A stretch of DNA of 64,000 bases from Candidatus Bathyarchaeota archaeon. GTDB lineage: Archaea > Thermoproteota > Bathyarchaeia > JAPDIZ01. Position numbers and translations under genes: made by a program. The DNA lies in the NCBI GenBank assembly GCA_029259355.1, contig JAPDIZ010000002.1, positions 248,001-312,000 on the forward strand, given 5' to 3'. Shown piece by piece: positions 9,459 through 20,030 of the stretch; position 1 is the stretch's first letter, and the number at the start of each line of letters is the position of its first letter. The notes under the pieces are model-generated. The model did no database searches. It worked only from the letters and a program-made list of their open reading frames with translations, and was not told where the DNA came from.

Positions 9459-10747
9459 CCGTGGACATGTTAATTTATGGCGGAGCTGAGCTCTCTGGTG
9501 AGGTTCTAGCACCCCCCTCTAAGAGCTACGCACAGAGGGCTTTGCTAGCAGCTTCGCTGTCGCAGGGCAAGACGGTGATCAACAACTTGGGAAGTTCGCT
9601 AGACGTAATGGCCATGATTAACGTCTGTAGAGCGCTGGGTGCTCACATAGAATCTAGCGATAAAAGAGCGGTCGTCCATGGTTTTGAGCGCCCGAAGGCT
9701 CCGAGGAAACCCGTGAACTGTATAGAGTCTGCCGCGACAATGAGGTTTGTGACGCCGATAGCGTCTCTATCTAGAGGAAGAGTTGTGATAGATGGCGTCG
9801 GCTCGCTGCTGAGGAGGCCTATGCAACCCCTCATAGACGCGTTGAGAAAGCTGGGAGTGCGGTGTAGGTGCTTGGGAGATGGGGGAACGCCGCCCATCGA
9901 AGTCCGAGGAAGAGGCAGGTTGCCCGGCGGGAGGTGCGAAGTGCCTGGCCACGTCAGCTCACAGTTCGTCTCTGGGCTGCTCTTCGCTGCGCCTAAGGCT
10001 GAGCAGAACGTAGTTATCGAGGCTACAACCCCTCTCGAATCTAAGCCCTATGTGAAGATGACTATAGAGGTTCTTAGACTCCACAGGGTGGAGGTTTTCT
10101 CCGATGAGCAGATGTGGAGCTTTGAAGTGCCCTGTGGACAGGTCTATAGACCCACCATACACCGCGTACCGGGAGACTTTTCTTCAGCAGCGTTTATGAT
10201 GGCAGCTGCTCTAGTGACCAAGTCAAGGGTTACTGTCAAAGGTCTTAGGAGAGGTGGAAACCAAGCCGACGAGGTTTTCGTGGATGTCATTAGGGAGATG
10301 GGTGCTTGGGTCCGCGAGGAGGAAGAAGCCATAGAAGTTGGCTACGAAAATGGACTCAAGGCGATCTCCTTCGATGCCTCAGATGCTCCAGATACGGTGC
10401 CTATCCTTGCCGCCTTGGCTTGCTTCGCAAAAGGCGAGACAGAGATCTCTGGCATAGGTAGGCTCAGCCTAAAGGAGTCCGATAGGCCAAGAGCTATAGC
10501 GACAGAACTATCCAAGATGGGCGCAAAGATCTTGATAGAAGGCGATACGATGAGAATAAGGGGGTCGAAGCTGAGAGGAGCGCCTCTATACTCTTACGGA
10601 GATCATAGAATAGCGATGGCATGTGCAGTCGCTGCGCTCGGAGCGGAAGGCGTTTCTCGAGTCATCGGCGCAGATGCTGTGAACAAGTCTTACCCAAGTT
10701 TTTTCGAAGACTTAAACAAGTTGGGAGCTGAGGTTATTGCCTGGTAG
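9455..10747 (+). CDS. aroA: 3-phosphoshikimate 1-carboxyvinyltransferase
   Basis: PPSKSYAQRALLAASL; SQFVSGLLFAAP; YGDHRIAMACAVAAL. Confidence 0.95.
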   Translation: MTVDMLIYGGAELSGEVLAPPSKSYAQRALLAASLSQGKTVINNLGSSLDVMAMINVCRALGAHIESSDKRAVVHGFERPKAPRKPVNCIESAATMRFVTPIASLSRGRVVIDGVGSLLRRPMQPLIDALRKLGVRCRCLGDGGTPPIEVRGRGRLPGGRCEVPGHVSSQFVSGLLFAAPKAEQNVVIEATTPLESKPYVKMTIEVLRLHRVEVFSDEQMWSFEVPCGQVYRPTIHRVPGDFSSAAFMMAAALVTKSRVTVKGLRRGGNQADEVFVDVIREMGAWVREEEEAIEVGYENGLKAISFDASDAPDTVPILAALACFAKGETEISGIGRLSLKESDRPRAIATELSKMGAKILIEGDTMRIRGSKLRGAPLYSYGDHRIAMACAVAALGAEGVSRVIGADAVNKSYPSFFEDLNKLGAEVIAW

Positions 10748-11834
10748 CGTCTTCGGCCACTCCTTTAGAGTCATCGCGTTTGGGGAAAGCCACGGGAAGT
10801 GTGTAGGCGTCGTCGTTGACGGCTGCCCAGCTGGGCTTGAGCTTAGCGAAGAGGATGTCCAGAAGGAGCTGGATAGGAGAAGGCCCGGCCGCTTACCTCT
10901 AGTTTCTCCTCGAGTTGAGGAGGATAGAGTGGAGATTCTCTCCGGAGTATTTAGAGGAAGAACCACCGGAGCTCCAATATGCATGATCATCTGGAACAGA
11001 GGCTTTGACTCGTCTCCCTATGAAAAAATCGCGGATTTGCCTAGACCAGGACATGCAGATTACCCGGCTAGAGTCAGATACGGGGGCTTCAACGATTACA
11101 GGGGAGGAGGATACCTCTCGGGTAGGCTAACTGCCTCATTCGTTATGGCTGGTGCAGTTGCGAAGAAGCTCCTATCCACTAAGGGGATAGAGGTTTTGGC
11201 TCATCTAGTTCAAGTAGGTGGTGTTAAACTCTCTAGAGAGGTCTCTGTGGAGGAGGTTAGGGAAAAGGCCGCGAACAGCCCAGTGTTCTGCGCCGATCCC
11301 GGCACAGAAAAGCGCTTTGTAGAGGAGATTGAGAGCGCTGCTAGGGAAGGAGATAGCGTAGGAGGAGTCGTTGAGTGCTTAGTCCTCAACCTACCAGCAG
11401 GCATAGGAGACCCCTTGTTCGACTCTATAGACGCCGATTTAGCCAAAATTCTATTCGACATACCTGGCGTAAAAGGTGTGGAGTTTGGTGCAGGCTTTAG
11501 CGCCGCATCGCTGAAGGGTTCTCAAAACAACGACCCCTACGCCATCGTAGATGGAAGGGTGATGACCACCTCTAATAGGGCGGGAGGAGTTCTTGGAGGC
11601 CTGACAACAGGAATGCCGCTAGTGGTTAGGGTCGCCTTTAAGCCAACCCCCTCTATTCGAAAACCTCAGAGAACCATCAACCTCCGCACGCTCGAGGAGG
11701 CCCAGCTGGTCATCGAGGGGAGACACGACCCCTGTATAGCGATCCGCGGAGTACCCGTTGTGGAGGCCATGGTGGCTATGGTGCTCGTCGATCACATGCT
11801 TAGGCTTGGACACATACCCGCGGTTTTGAGGTGA
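10737..11834 (+). CDS. aroC: Chorismate synthase
   Basis: FGESHGKCVGVVVDGCPAGLELSEEDVQKELDRRRPG; SGRLTASFVMAGAVA; GGVLGGLTTGMPL. Confidence 0.96.
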   Translation: MPGSVFGHSFRVIAFGESHGKCVGVVVDGCPAGLELSEEDVQKELDRRRPGRLPLVSPRVEEDRVEILSGVFRGRTTGAPICMIIWNRGFDSSPYEKIADLPRPGHADYPARVRYGGFNDYRGGGYLSGRLTASFVMAGAVAKKLLSTKGIEVLAHLVQVGGVKLSREVSVEEVREKAANSPVFCADPGTEKRFVEEIESAAREGDSVGGVVECLVLNLPAGIGDPLFDSIDADLAKILFDIPGVKGVEFGAGFSAASLKGSQNNDPYAIVDGRVMTTSNRAGGVLGGLTTGMPLVVRVAFKPTPSIRKPQRTINLRTLEEAQLVIEGRHDPCIAIRGVPVVEAMVAMVLVDHMLRLGHIPAVLR

Positions 11835-11838
11835 GCGC

Positions 11839-12924
11839 TTGTCATACGAAGAGATCGCCAGCCTAAGAAGGAGGATAGACGAGGTAGATGCTCAGATCGC
11901 CTCGTTACTAGCTGAGAGGATCGGAATCGCTAGGAAGATTGGGGAGCATAAGCGGAGGCTTAAGCTACCCATAGAGGACGTGAGGCGAGAAAAAGAAGTT
12001 ATCAGCAGAGTTAGGCGACTGGCTCAGGACATGGGCGTCCCTCCCGAGGACTATGAGGCCATCTTTCGGGAGATAATATCCGCGTGCAAAAGGGCGCAGA
12101 GCAGGGAGAAGAAGGTCGCCTTTTTAGGGCCTTGGGGAACATTTACCGAAGAAGCTGCTAGGCGATTTTTCCCCAAAGCCGGGACGGAGTTCATCCCCGC
12201 ACCATCAATATACGACGTTTTCAGGATGGTGACTTCGCAAGATGCCGACTACGGCGTGGTCCCCGTTGAAAATAGCGTTGAGGGCTCAGTCAACGCTACG
12301 CTAGACCTGCTTTTCTCACATGATGTACAGGTGTGTGGCGAGGTCGAGCTACCGATACGCCACTGCCTGATAGTTGCCCCGGGAACCTCGTTGGAGGATA
12401 TTGACGTGATCATTTCACATCCACAAGCACTTGCTCAGTGTAGGAGGTTTTTGGAGGAAAGACTTCCGGGCAGAGCTCTTCGAGAAGTTGATAGTACCGC
12501 AAAAGCTGTTGAGATGCTCAAAGAGATTCGTAACGCAGCAGCTATCGGTACAGAGGTTGCCGCCGAGAGACATGGAATGGTAGTCATCGCTAGGGACATT
12601 CAAAACAGCCCAAGAAACTTCACGAGATTTTTGGCGATATCTACTCACGACCAACCGCCTACGGGAAGAGACAAAACATCTTTAGTCTTCTCCATACCCC
12701 ATGTGCCAGGCTCGCTTTACAAAGCGCTAGAGGTTTTTGCTAAGAGAAACATTAACCTAACCAAAATAGAGTCTAGGCCCACGAGGCATACGCCTTGGGA
12801 GTACATATTCTTCTTAGACTTCGAGGGGCATAGGCTACTTAGCCCGTATCACGAAGCTATCGAAGAGCTATCGAGGAGAGCGATTTTCGTTAAGGTACTG
12901 GGCTCCTACCCGAGGGCAACCTAA
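11839..12924 (+). CDS. pheA: Bifunctional chorismate mutase / prephenate dehydratase
   Basis: N-terminal AroQ (LRRRIDEVDAQIASLLAERIGIARKIGEHK); prephenate dehydratase FLGPWGTFTEEAA, GVVPVENSVEGSVN; C-terminal ACT. Confidence 0.94.
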   Translation: MSYEEIASLRRRIDEVDAQIASLLAERIGIARKIGEHKRRLKLPIEDVRREKEVISRVRRLAQDMGVPPEDYEAIFREIISACKRAQSREKKVAFLGPWGTFTEEAARRFFPKAGTEFIPAPSIYDVFRMVTSQDADYGVVPVENSVEGSVNATLDLLFSHDVQVCGEVELPIRHCLIVAPGTSLEDIDVIISHPQALAQCRRFLEERLPGRALREVDSTAKAVEMLKEIRNAAAIGTEVAAERHGMVVIARDIQNSPRNFTRFLAISTHDQPPTGRDKTSLVFSIPHVPGSLYKALEVFAKRNINLTKIESRPTRHTPWEYIFFLDFEGHRLLSPYHEAIEELSRRAIFVKVLGSYPRAT

Positions 12925-12987
12925 GAAGCAAAGCCCATAGCTTTTTGCGTCAAGGTTGTGTTAGCCTCTTCATAGCGGTGAGCAACG

Positions 12988-13782
12988 TTGAGGGTAGCGA
13001 TTGTAGGCGGATATGGTAGATTTGGTCGATGGATGGCTAAGTGGCTTAGAAACGATGGCTTTGAAATCGTTTTGTGCGGTAGATCTTTGGAAAAAGCTAT
13101 CAGCGCAGCCAAAGCGCTGGGGGTGGATTTTGCCTCTATCGACGAGGCAGTTAGCACAAGCGACATCGTAATCGTTTCGGTGCCTATTCCCGCGACCTAT
13201 GAGGTTTGCCGCCTCGTAGCCAACAAAATGAGAAAGAGGGCGCTTTTGGTAGAGGTTTCCTCGGTCAAATCCGGCATAGCGGATAGACTGCAAAAAGAGC
13301 TCAAAGAAGTAGAGTTCGTGAGCATACACCCGCTTTTTGGCCCCAGAGCCGAAGGGCTTAGTGGACAAAACGTAGTGTTAATCGAAGGATGTTCGGAGAG
13401 GGGATCCAGATGCGTTGAGGAGTACTTGATAAAGCATAAAGCCGAAGTAGTCTACATGAGCGTTAAAGACCACGATAGAGCTATGGCGCTCCTCCAAGCC
13501 ATCCACCACCTATCCCTCCTCGGCTACGCTTTACTGCTAAACCAAGCCTATAACGAGTACGGTTTAGACATAGAAAAGCTCGCAACAAGATCTCTTAGGG
13601 AGACGCTCGCAGTCATCGAGTCGATAGTCGAGAACAGAAACTCCATTTGCTGGATATACGAGCACAACCCCTTCGTCGAGGAGTTTTTCAAAACCTTCCT
13701 TAAAGCCGTAGAGGACATAGCCAGGAAGGGTATCAGCTGGGCGCTCGATGAGGTTGGTGAGCTTCTAAAGCGCATTGGGTAG
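12988..13782 (+). CDS. tyrA: Prephenate dehydrogenase
   Basis: VAIVGGYGRFGRWMAKWL; VSSVKSGI; SIHPLFGP; TTG start. Confidence 0.88.
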   Translation: MRVAIVGGYGRFGRWMAKWLRNDGFEIVLCGRSLEKAISAAKALGVDFASIDEAVSTSDIVIVSVPIPATYEVCRLVANKMRKRALLVEVSSVKSGIADRLQKELKEVEFVSIHPLFGPRAEGLSGQNVVLIEGCSERGSRCVEEYLIKHKAEVVYMSVKDHDRAMALLQAIHHLSLLGYALLLNQAYNEYGLDIEKLATRSLRETLAVIESIVENRNSICWIYEHNPFVEEFFKTFLKAVEDIARKGISWALDEVGELLKRIG

Positions 13783-14812
13783 AGAGATGTCGATTGAGCT
13801 AAGGCGTAGAGTGATTCGTCTAGGAAGAGAAGTGCCCATGATGGGAGCAATATCCTTTGGGGTAATAGATAGAGGAACCAACGTCCTCCAGATTAGGCCG
13901 ACAACCCTCTGCCCCCTCTCCTGCATCTTCTGCTCCACAGATGCTGGGCCAAGCTCTAGGTGGAGAAGAGCTGAGTACGTGGTAGAAGACGTTGACTGGT
14001 TGGTCAGCTGGGTCGATGCGGTGGCTAAGCACAAGGGAATAGACGACGTAGAGGCGCATATAGACACCGTTGGCGAACCGCTTACCTACCCAAAGCTCGT
14101 CGAGCTAGTCTCTAAGCTCCGCAAGCTACCTAGGGTGAAGGTTATCTCGATGCAGACACATGGCTCTCTCTTTGACAAAGAGCTTATTCAGAGGCTCGAT
14201 GAAGCTGGCATAGATCGCATCAACTTATCCATAGACGCCACAGACCCGGATCTCGCCAAGAAATTAGCGGATACGCCTTGGTACGACGTGAAGAAGGTAA
14301 TGAAGTACGCTCAATACATCGTTGAAAGCACTGGAATCGACCTCCTCATAGCGCCCGTTTGGGTACCAGGCTACAACGACGAGGAGTTGGAGAAGATCGT
14401 CGAATTCGCGCTTTCGATAGGCGCAGGCAAGAGGTGGGTTCCGCTAGGCATACAGAAGTACGAAGCCCATAAGCGGGGGAGAAAGCCGCCTGGAGTCAAG
14501 TCGCCTAGCTGGAAGGCGTTTTACAAGAGGCTAGATGAGCTTGAGCGTAGGTATGGCGTTAAGCTGAGGCTTTCGAGGAGGGATTTTGGGATAAGAAAGA
14601 CCGAGATCTCGCCCATCCTCTTTAGGGTGGGAGAGGTGGTTAGGGCGAGGGTTGTTGAGGAGGGGTGGCTGCGCGACGAGGTTCTTGGAGTGGATTGGAG
14701 GGGTAGGAGGGCTATCACGCTGGTGGGGGTAAAGAGCTTAACTAAGGGATCTGTGGTTCGCGCTAAGGTAATAGCCAATAAACACGGTATCTACTTAGCG
14801 AGGCTAGACTAG
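13775..14812 (+). CDS. Radical SAM protein with C-terminal TRAM-like domain
   Basis: TTLCPLSCIFCSTDAGP (CxxxCxxC); C-terminal RVGEVVRARVVEEGW...VGVKSLTKGSVVRAKVI. Confidence 0.85.
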   Translation: MGREMSIELRRRVIRLGREVPMMGAISFGVIDRGTNVLQIRPTTLCPLSCIFCSTDAGPSSRWRRAEYVVEDVDWLVSWVDAVAKHKGIDDVEAHIDTVGEPLTYPKLVELVSKLRKLPRVKVISMQTHGSLFDKELIQRLDEAGIDRINLSIDATDPDLAKKLADTPWYDVKKVMKYAQYIVESTGIDLLIAPVWVPGYNDEELEKIVEFALSIGAGKRWVPLGIQKYEAHKRGRKPPGVKSPSWKAFYKRLDELERRYGVKLRLSRRDFGIRKTEISPILFRVGEVVRARVVEEGWLRDEVLGVDWRGRRAITLVGVKSLTKGSVVRAKVIANKHGIYLARLD

Positions 14813-15579
14813 GTTTTTGCTCGAGAAACGATCCACTCGTATATAGCTTCGACTGCTTCTCTCGAAAGCCTTAGCTTGTGAGGTGCTTTTGGCACGATCT
14901 CAAGCTTCTTTGGCTGGTTTGCTGCTCGAAACAGAGCGTGCGCGCACTCTAGGGGGACCAGCTCGTCGCAAGCTCCGTGGATTATCAGAACGGGCTTGTT
15001 CTTGATCCTCCCAACCCATCTGAGGGGGTCGTGGAGCGCGATGTCCTCCACCATCTCATTCTCAGTGCGGTATTCGATAGCCTTCAACGCCCCTATCTCA
15101 TGAGACTGCTTGATAACTTCAGCAAGAGCCTTCGCACGCTTGCGGTCGCTAAAGCCGGCTGGGCACGCTGCCAGCACCACCTTGTCTATGACGCCAAGCC
15201 TATCGATAGCGGCTACCTTTGCTGAAACCACTGCGCCTCCGCTGAAACCCACCAACACAACTCGCAGAGCCAGAGCGCTTGCTGCGTACTCTACTATGGC
15301 TTCTAGGTCATGACACCACCCCGAGAAGCTGAAGGAGCCACTGCTTTCACCTACGCCCCTGAAGTTAAAGATGAGAGCGCTCAATCCTCGGCTCGAAAAA
15401 AGCTCGGCGAGCTCGGCGTATCCCCTATCGCCCGGTATCCTCGGACCACCAGGTATTCCGTGACAGAAGACGATGGCTAGTGAGCTGTCGATAACTCTGT
15501 AAGCGTAGCCAACTACCTCCGCGTCGCCAACCCTTATCACAAACCTCTGTGGGCTAGCCACCCCTAATCCTCCTGACAA
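14809..15579 (-). CDS. Alpha/beta hydrolase
   Basis: FCHGIPGGP; LVGFSGGAVVSAKVA (GxSxG); IIHGACDELVPLE; Asp/His C-terminus. Confidence 0.85.
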   Translation of the reverse strand: MSGGLGVASPQRFVIRVGDAEVVGYAYRVIDSSLAIVFCHGIPGGPRIPGDRGYAELAELFSSRGLSALIFNFRGVGESSGSFSFSGWCHDLEAIVEYAASALALRVVLVGFSGGAVVSAKVAAIDRLGVIDKVVLAACPAGFSDRKRAKALAEVIKQSHEIGALKAIEYRTENEMVEDIALHDPLRWVGRIKNKPVLIIHGACDELVPLECAHALFRAANQPKKLEIVPKAPHKLRLSREAVEAIYEWIVSRAKT

Positions 15580-16363
15580 GCTCCATCAGCTTGGAGACTC
15601 GCTCCACATCGACTGGGTTGGTGGTCACTGCCTGTTGCTTGAAGTATGTTCCAATTATGGCTCCATCCGATACGCTCAGGAAGCGCTCCACGTTCTCCTC
15701 GTTTACACCGCTTCCCACCAGAAGTGGGTGTTCGCCAACAGCGCTCTTCACTAAGTCGACGAAGTCCGGAGTGGGGGGCTCTCCAGTAGCTCTTCCCGTA
15801 ATTATCACCGCATCTGCTCCGCAGCGCTCAATGGTTTCTCTCGCAACAACCTCAGCGTTAAAGCGTGGTGAAAGGGGGTATGCGTGCTTAACCATCACGT
15901 CAGCGAAGATGGATACCTCGCTTCTAAGCAGGTTTTTAAGCCTCATAAGCTCGTGGGGTTTGCCAACTATGACGCCCTGCTCCGTAATCATCGCACCATG
16001 CAACACGTTTACCCTGATGAAGCTTGCACCTACTGCGTGCGCGATGCTCAAAGCAGATATAGCGTCGTTTCGCAACACGCTGATCCCAATTGGCAAGTCA
16101 ACAAGCCTAGCGACGCATGATGCAGCGTAGGTGATGCAAGCGATCGTGTGTGGAGGAACGGTATCGGGGTAGTAGGGAGAGTCTCCATAGTTCTCGATGA
16201 TTATCCCATCAACCCCACCTTCATACAGCGCGATGGCGTCTCGCTCCGCAGCCTCTACAACACTCCACCAACTTCCCTCAAACTCTGGTGACCCGGGAAG
16301 GGGTTTCAGGTGAACAACCCCGATAATTGGCTTATCTGTCTTGAACAATTCTTCAAGTAGCAA
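15554..16363 (-). CDS. BtpA/SgcQ family protein
   Basis: IIGVVHLKPLPGSPEFEG; GVDGIIIENYGDSPY; VLRNDAISALSIAHAVGASFIRVN. Confidence 0.85.
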   Translation of the reverse strand: MLLEELFKTDKPIIGVVHLKPLPGSPEFEGSWWSVVEAAERDAIALYEGGVDGIIIENYGDSPYYPDTVPPHTIACITYAASCVARLVDLPIGISVLRNDAISALSIAHAVGASFIRVNVLHGAMITEQGVIVGKPHELMRLKNLLRSEVSIFADVMVKHAYPLSPRFNAEVVARETIERCGADAVIITGRATGEPPTPDFVDLVKSAVGEHPLLVGSGVNEENVERFLSVSDGAIIGTYFKQQAVTTNPVDVERVSKLMELVRRIRGG

Positions 16364-16648
16364 ATTCTGACCTCACAGCTCCTTATACTACATATACAAC
16401 AAAGAGTTGACTCGACGATTATGCGTAAAAGAAATAAGACGATTATATAAAACCCATACACCCGCGCGCTGAAAAGAGATTACGTGGGGTGACGCCATCC
16501 TCGGACCCAGTGCAAAGACCATGGACGTCAGCAGAAAGAGTGCAGACGACTAGGAAAAGCAGATTTTCGCTATTAATTTCTCTAGCCAAGCAAAAGACCC
16601 CCCCAGCTTTATTGCTTAATCAGCAAGGCTCGGAGATGATCAGAGCCT

Positions 16649-18592
16649 ATGGACGCTGATGAAGAAGGTGAAAGAACTCAGAAAACTCCCTCCACGGCCG
16701 AGAAAAACCAGTCAGCTGAAGAGAGTAGCTCAGCATCTAGCGACCCGAGAAGCAGCGCTGCTGAACGAAGAGCACACCGCCGAGGAGAGAAAGTCTCTGG
16801 TATTATGGACTTTTTCAGAAAGCGAAGAGGCGTAGTCATCCTTCGCACATGGGTGATCTACGGAATCATACTCGGTATTGTAGCAGGAGTTGGAGCGATA
16901 CTACTTTACGAGTCCATCAAGCTCTCCACACATCTATTCCTCGGGGAGATAGTTGGCTACATCCCGCCATGCCCGCTGAGCGAGGGATCTGTCAATCCCT
17001 CGCTTCCGAGCAACCGCTTACTCATCCCGGTTGCAACAACCCTCGGAGGCCTCATTAGTGGGTTGCTCGTCTACAAGCTTGCTCCAGAGACTGAAGGACA
17101 CGGAACGGACGCGGCCATAGACGCTTTCCACAACGGCAGAGCTGTTAGGAAGCGCGTCCCCATCATCAAGATGATCGCGTCAGCCATCACCATAGGCTCT
17201 GGAGGGAGCGCTGGCAGAGAGGGGCCTATGGCTCAGATAGCCTCTGGAATAGGTAGCTTCTTGGGCGAGAGGTTCAAGCTAAACAGGCATCAGAGAAGGA
17301 TTTTGATGGCGGTGGGTGTGGGCGCGGGTATCGGCTCCATATTCAAAGCGCCTTTTGGCGGAGCCTTGTTCGGTGCGGAGGTGCTGTACAAACGAGACTT
17401 TGAGGTCGAGGTCATAGTTCCCGCAATCATAGCATCAGTGATTGGGTACGTCATATTTGGGGCATGGACGGGGTACGAGCCCGTTTTCGGAATGGTTGGG
17501 CTGCAACATGAGTTTGTCAAGCCGATAAACTTGCTCTTCTACGCCATCTTAGGCGTTGTGTGTGGGCTTGGAGGAATTCTCTACGTTAAGACGTTCTACG
17601 CAACCAAGAGCCTCTTCTCCACCATGAAGATACCCAACTACCTGAAGCCAGCTATTGGAGGGCTTGGCGTCGGGCTCTTGGGAATGGCTTTTCCACACGT
17701 CTTGGGTGTTGGCTACGGCTGGCTTCAGCTAGCTATGACGGAAAGGCTAGCTCTTCTCCCCCTATACGTAATCATCGCGCTAGCGATCGCTAAGATATTC
17801 GCTACAGCGCTAAGCATTGGAAGCGGGGGCAGCGGTGGAGTATTTGCTCCCGGGTTATTTGTGGGCGGGATGCTCGGGCTCGCTTTATGGAAAGTGTTCA
17901 AGATGATGTTTCCCGACGTATTTACCTGCAGCATGGCCGCCTTCGTCATCGTCGGTATGATGGCTCTATTTGGTGGGGTAGCAAAAGCCCCCATATCCGT
18001 CATCATCATGGTTACTGAGATGACCTCATCCTATCTCCTCCTCGTGCCTTCGATGCTCGCCACCACCATCTCCTACCTCGTCACTCGGGAGAACACAATA
18101 TACGAAAGCCAAGTTGAGGATAGAGCTTCTTCGCCAGCTCACTACCCGGAGTATCATATACCCGTTTTGCGAGGAATATACGTGAGAGAAGCGATGAGCA
18201 GAGATGTCGTCACCATAAAGCCCTACGACTCAATCGAGGATGCGATGAAGCTAATGGGACAGAAAAGGGTCAAGGGTGTGTTGGTAGTCGACGAATCTGG
18301 AGATCTATGCGGGATAGTCACTCTTGAGGATGTTCTTAAGATACCACCAAGCGAGAGAAGCAACCAGCCGGTTGAGTCCATAATGAGCGAAGACCTCATC
18401 ACGGCATTTGAGGACGAAACCCTTCACGACGCTTTTGAGAAGATGGTTCACCACGGGATAAGCCATCTCCCGGTGGTTGACGCAGACAACCCGAAAAAGG
18501 TTGTCGGCATGCTAACCATAAACGACATAATGAGAGCCTATGATGAAGCAATGGCCTTGGTAGTCGGCGTCTCGCCTCAGGAGTCCGAGTAG
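16649..18592 (+). CDS. ClC-type chloride channel with two C-terminal CBS domains
   Basis: GSGGSAGREGPMAQIASGIGSFLG; GSGGSGGVFAPGLFVGG; CBS repeats VREAMSRDVVTIKPYDS, VESIMSEDLITAFEDE. Confidence 0.93.
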   Translation: MDADEEGERTQKTPSTAEKNQSAEESSSASSDPRSSAAERRAHRRGEKVSGIMDFFRKRRGVVILRTWVIYGIILGIVAGVGAILLYESIKLSTHLFLGEIVGYIPPCPLSEGSVNPSLPSNRLLIPVATTLGGLISGLLVYKLAPETEGHGTDAAIDAFHNGRAVRKRVPIIKMIASAITIGSGGSAGREGPMAQIASGIGSFLGERFKLNRHQRRILMAVGVGAGIGSIFKAPFGGALFGAEVLYKRDFEVEVIVPAIIASVIGYVIFGAWTGYEPVFGMVGLQHEFVKPINLLFYAILGVVCGLGGILYVKTFYATKSLFSTMKIPNYLKPAIGGLGVGLLGMAFPHVLGVGYGWLQLAMTERLALLPLYVIIALAIAKIFATALSIGSGGSGGVFAPGLFVGGMLGLALWKVFKMMFPDVFTCSMAAFVIVGMMALFGGVAKAPISVIIMVTEMTSSYLLLVPSMLATTISYLVTRENTIYESQVEDRASSPAHYPEYHIPVLRGIYVREAMSRDVVTIKPYDSIEDAMKLMGQKRVKGVLVVDESGDLCGIVTLEDVLKIPPSERSNQPVESIMSEDLITAFEDETLHDAFEKMVHHGISHLPVVDADNPKKVVGMLTINDIMRAYDEAMALVVGVSPQESE

Positions 18593-18659
18593 AGTTCTCC
18601 GAATAAGCTTTATGGGGTACTTTAAGCCAGTGATTTGGCTGAGAATACGGTGAAAAGAT

Positions 18660-20024
18660 ATGTGGAGCATGCTAGATCTCCTCAGAAACAACCCCGACAT
18701 TATCAAGTGGTCTCAGAGGAAGAGAGGGTTAGACGAGTCCATCGTAGACGAAGCCATCGAGCTAGATCGAGAGTGGAGGCGTTCGCTTACCGAGCTAAAC
18801 GAGCTTAGAAAGCAGCACAACATCATTTCGAGAGAAGTAGCTAAGCTATCTGGCGCCGAAAGAGAAGCCAAGATCGCTGAGGCGAAGAAGCTCCTCGAAG
18901 AAATCGAGGAAAAGGAGAAGGCGTTGAAGGAGCTTGAGGAGAGAAGAAACAGCGTCTTGCTAAGTATACCCAACATAGTCCACGAAACCACTCCCGAAGG
19001 CCCAGACGACACGTTCAACGTACCCATAAGGTTCTTCGGCAAACACCTGGTCTGCAAGGACCACTTAGAGTCGTTTTTGGCACAAACCGCTGGCTTCGAG
19101 GTGGAGTACGAGCTGGTTGACTGGAAGCCCATTGGGCACGCAGACATGCTCGGCTTCTTGGGACTTGGAGATACTGAAAAAGCTGGGCAAGTCGCGGGGT
19201 CTAGGTTCTACTACCTCTTCGACGACCTAGTCTGGTTAGACTTTGCGCTGCTGCTCTACGCCCTTGACTACATGTCCTCAAAGGGATTTACCGTGGTAAT
19301 GCCACCCTACATGATGAGGAGGAAACCCTACGAGGGAGTCACAGCTCTGCAAGACTTCACTGACGCCCTCTACAAGGTGGAGGAGGAAGACCTCTACCTC
19401 ATTGCGACAAGCGAGCACCCCATAGCCGCGCTACACATGGACAAGGTGTTGAAGGAGGAGGAGCTTCCCCTAACCTACACAGGCATCAGCCCATGCTTTA
19501 GGAAGGAAGCAGGTGCGCACGGAAAGGATACCAAGGGGATCTTCCGCGTCCACCAGTTCCACAAAGTGGAGCAGTTCGTCTTCTGCATGCCAGAGGATTC
19601 TTGGGATTGGCACGAGAAGCTAATCCAAAACGCTGAGGAGCTTTGGCAAGGCTTGGGCATACCCTACCGCATAGTCAACATATGCACGGGGGATTTGGGA
19701 GTAGTCGCTGCCAAGAAGTACGACTTGGAGGCTTGGATGCCCGCTCAGGGAAGGTATCGCGAAATGGTTTCGTGTAGCAACTGCACCGACTGGCAGAGCT
19801 ATAGGCTAAACATAAGGTATGAGCGAAGGGTTGAGAAGAAGCTGGTGAGAGGCTACGTACACACCCTAAACTCGACGGCGATAGCCTCTACTAGAGCTAT
19901 CACAGCGATCTTGGAGAACTGCCAGAAAGAGGATGGCGTAGTCAAAATACCCAAGGTCCTTAGGCCCTACCTAGAGATATTTCAGAAAGCTCCCAAAGAC
20001 TACATATACCCCAAGAAGAGGTAG
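18660..20024 (+). CDS. serS: Seryl-tRNA synthetase
   Basis: [20 protein letters not shown]; class II motifs including [43 protein letters not shown]. Confidence 0.95.
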   Translation: MWSMLDLLRNNPDIIKWSQRKRGLDESIVDEAIELDREWRRSLTELNELRKQHNIISREVAKLSGAEREAKIAEAKKLLEEIEEKEKALKELEERRNSVLLSIPNIVHETTPEGPDDTFNVPIRFFGKHLVCKDHLESFLAQTAGFEVEYELVDWKPIGHADMLGFLGLGDTEKAGQVAGSRFYYLFDDLVWLDFALLLYALDYMSSKGFTVVMPPYMMRRKPYEGVTALQDFTDALYKVEEEDLYLIATSEHPIAALHMDKVLKEEELPLTYTGISPCFRKEAGAHGKDTKGIFRVHQFHKVEQFVFCMPEDSWDWHEKLIQNAEELWQGLGIPYRIVNICTGDLGVVAAKKYDLEAWMPAQGRYREMVSCSNCTDWQSYRLNIRYERRVEKKLVRGYVHTLNSTAIASTRAITAILENCQKEDGVVKIPKVLRPYLEIFQKAPKDYIYPKKR

Positions 20025-20030
20025 CGAGCG

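Noticed and set aside
16441-16648. Fluoride (crcB-type) riboswitch upstream of the ClC channel
   Set aside because: The conserved GGnGATG and CTGATGAC-type blocks are not present where expected; kept only as a generic structured leader.
16655-16665. Box C-like TGATGA as part of a C/D sRNA
   Set aside because: Lies in the ClC coding region without a correctly spaced CTGA box D.
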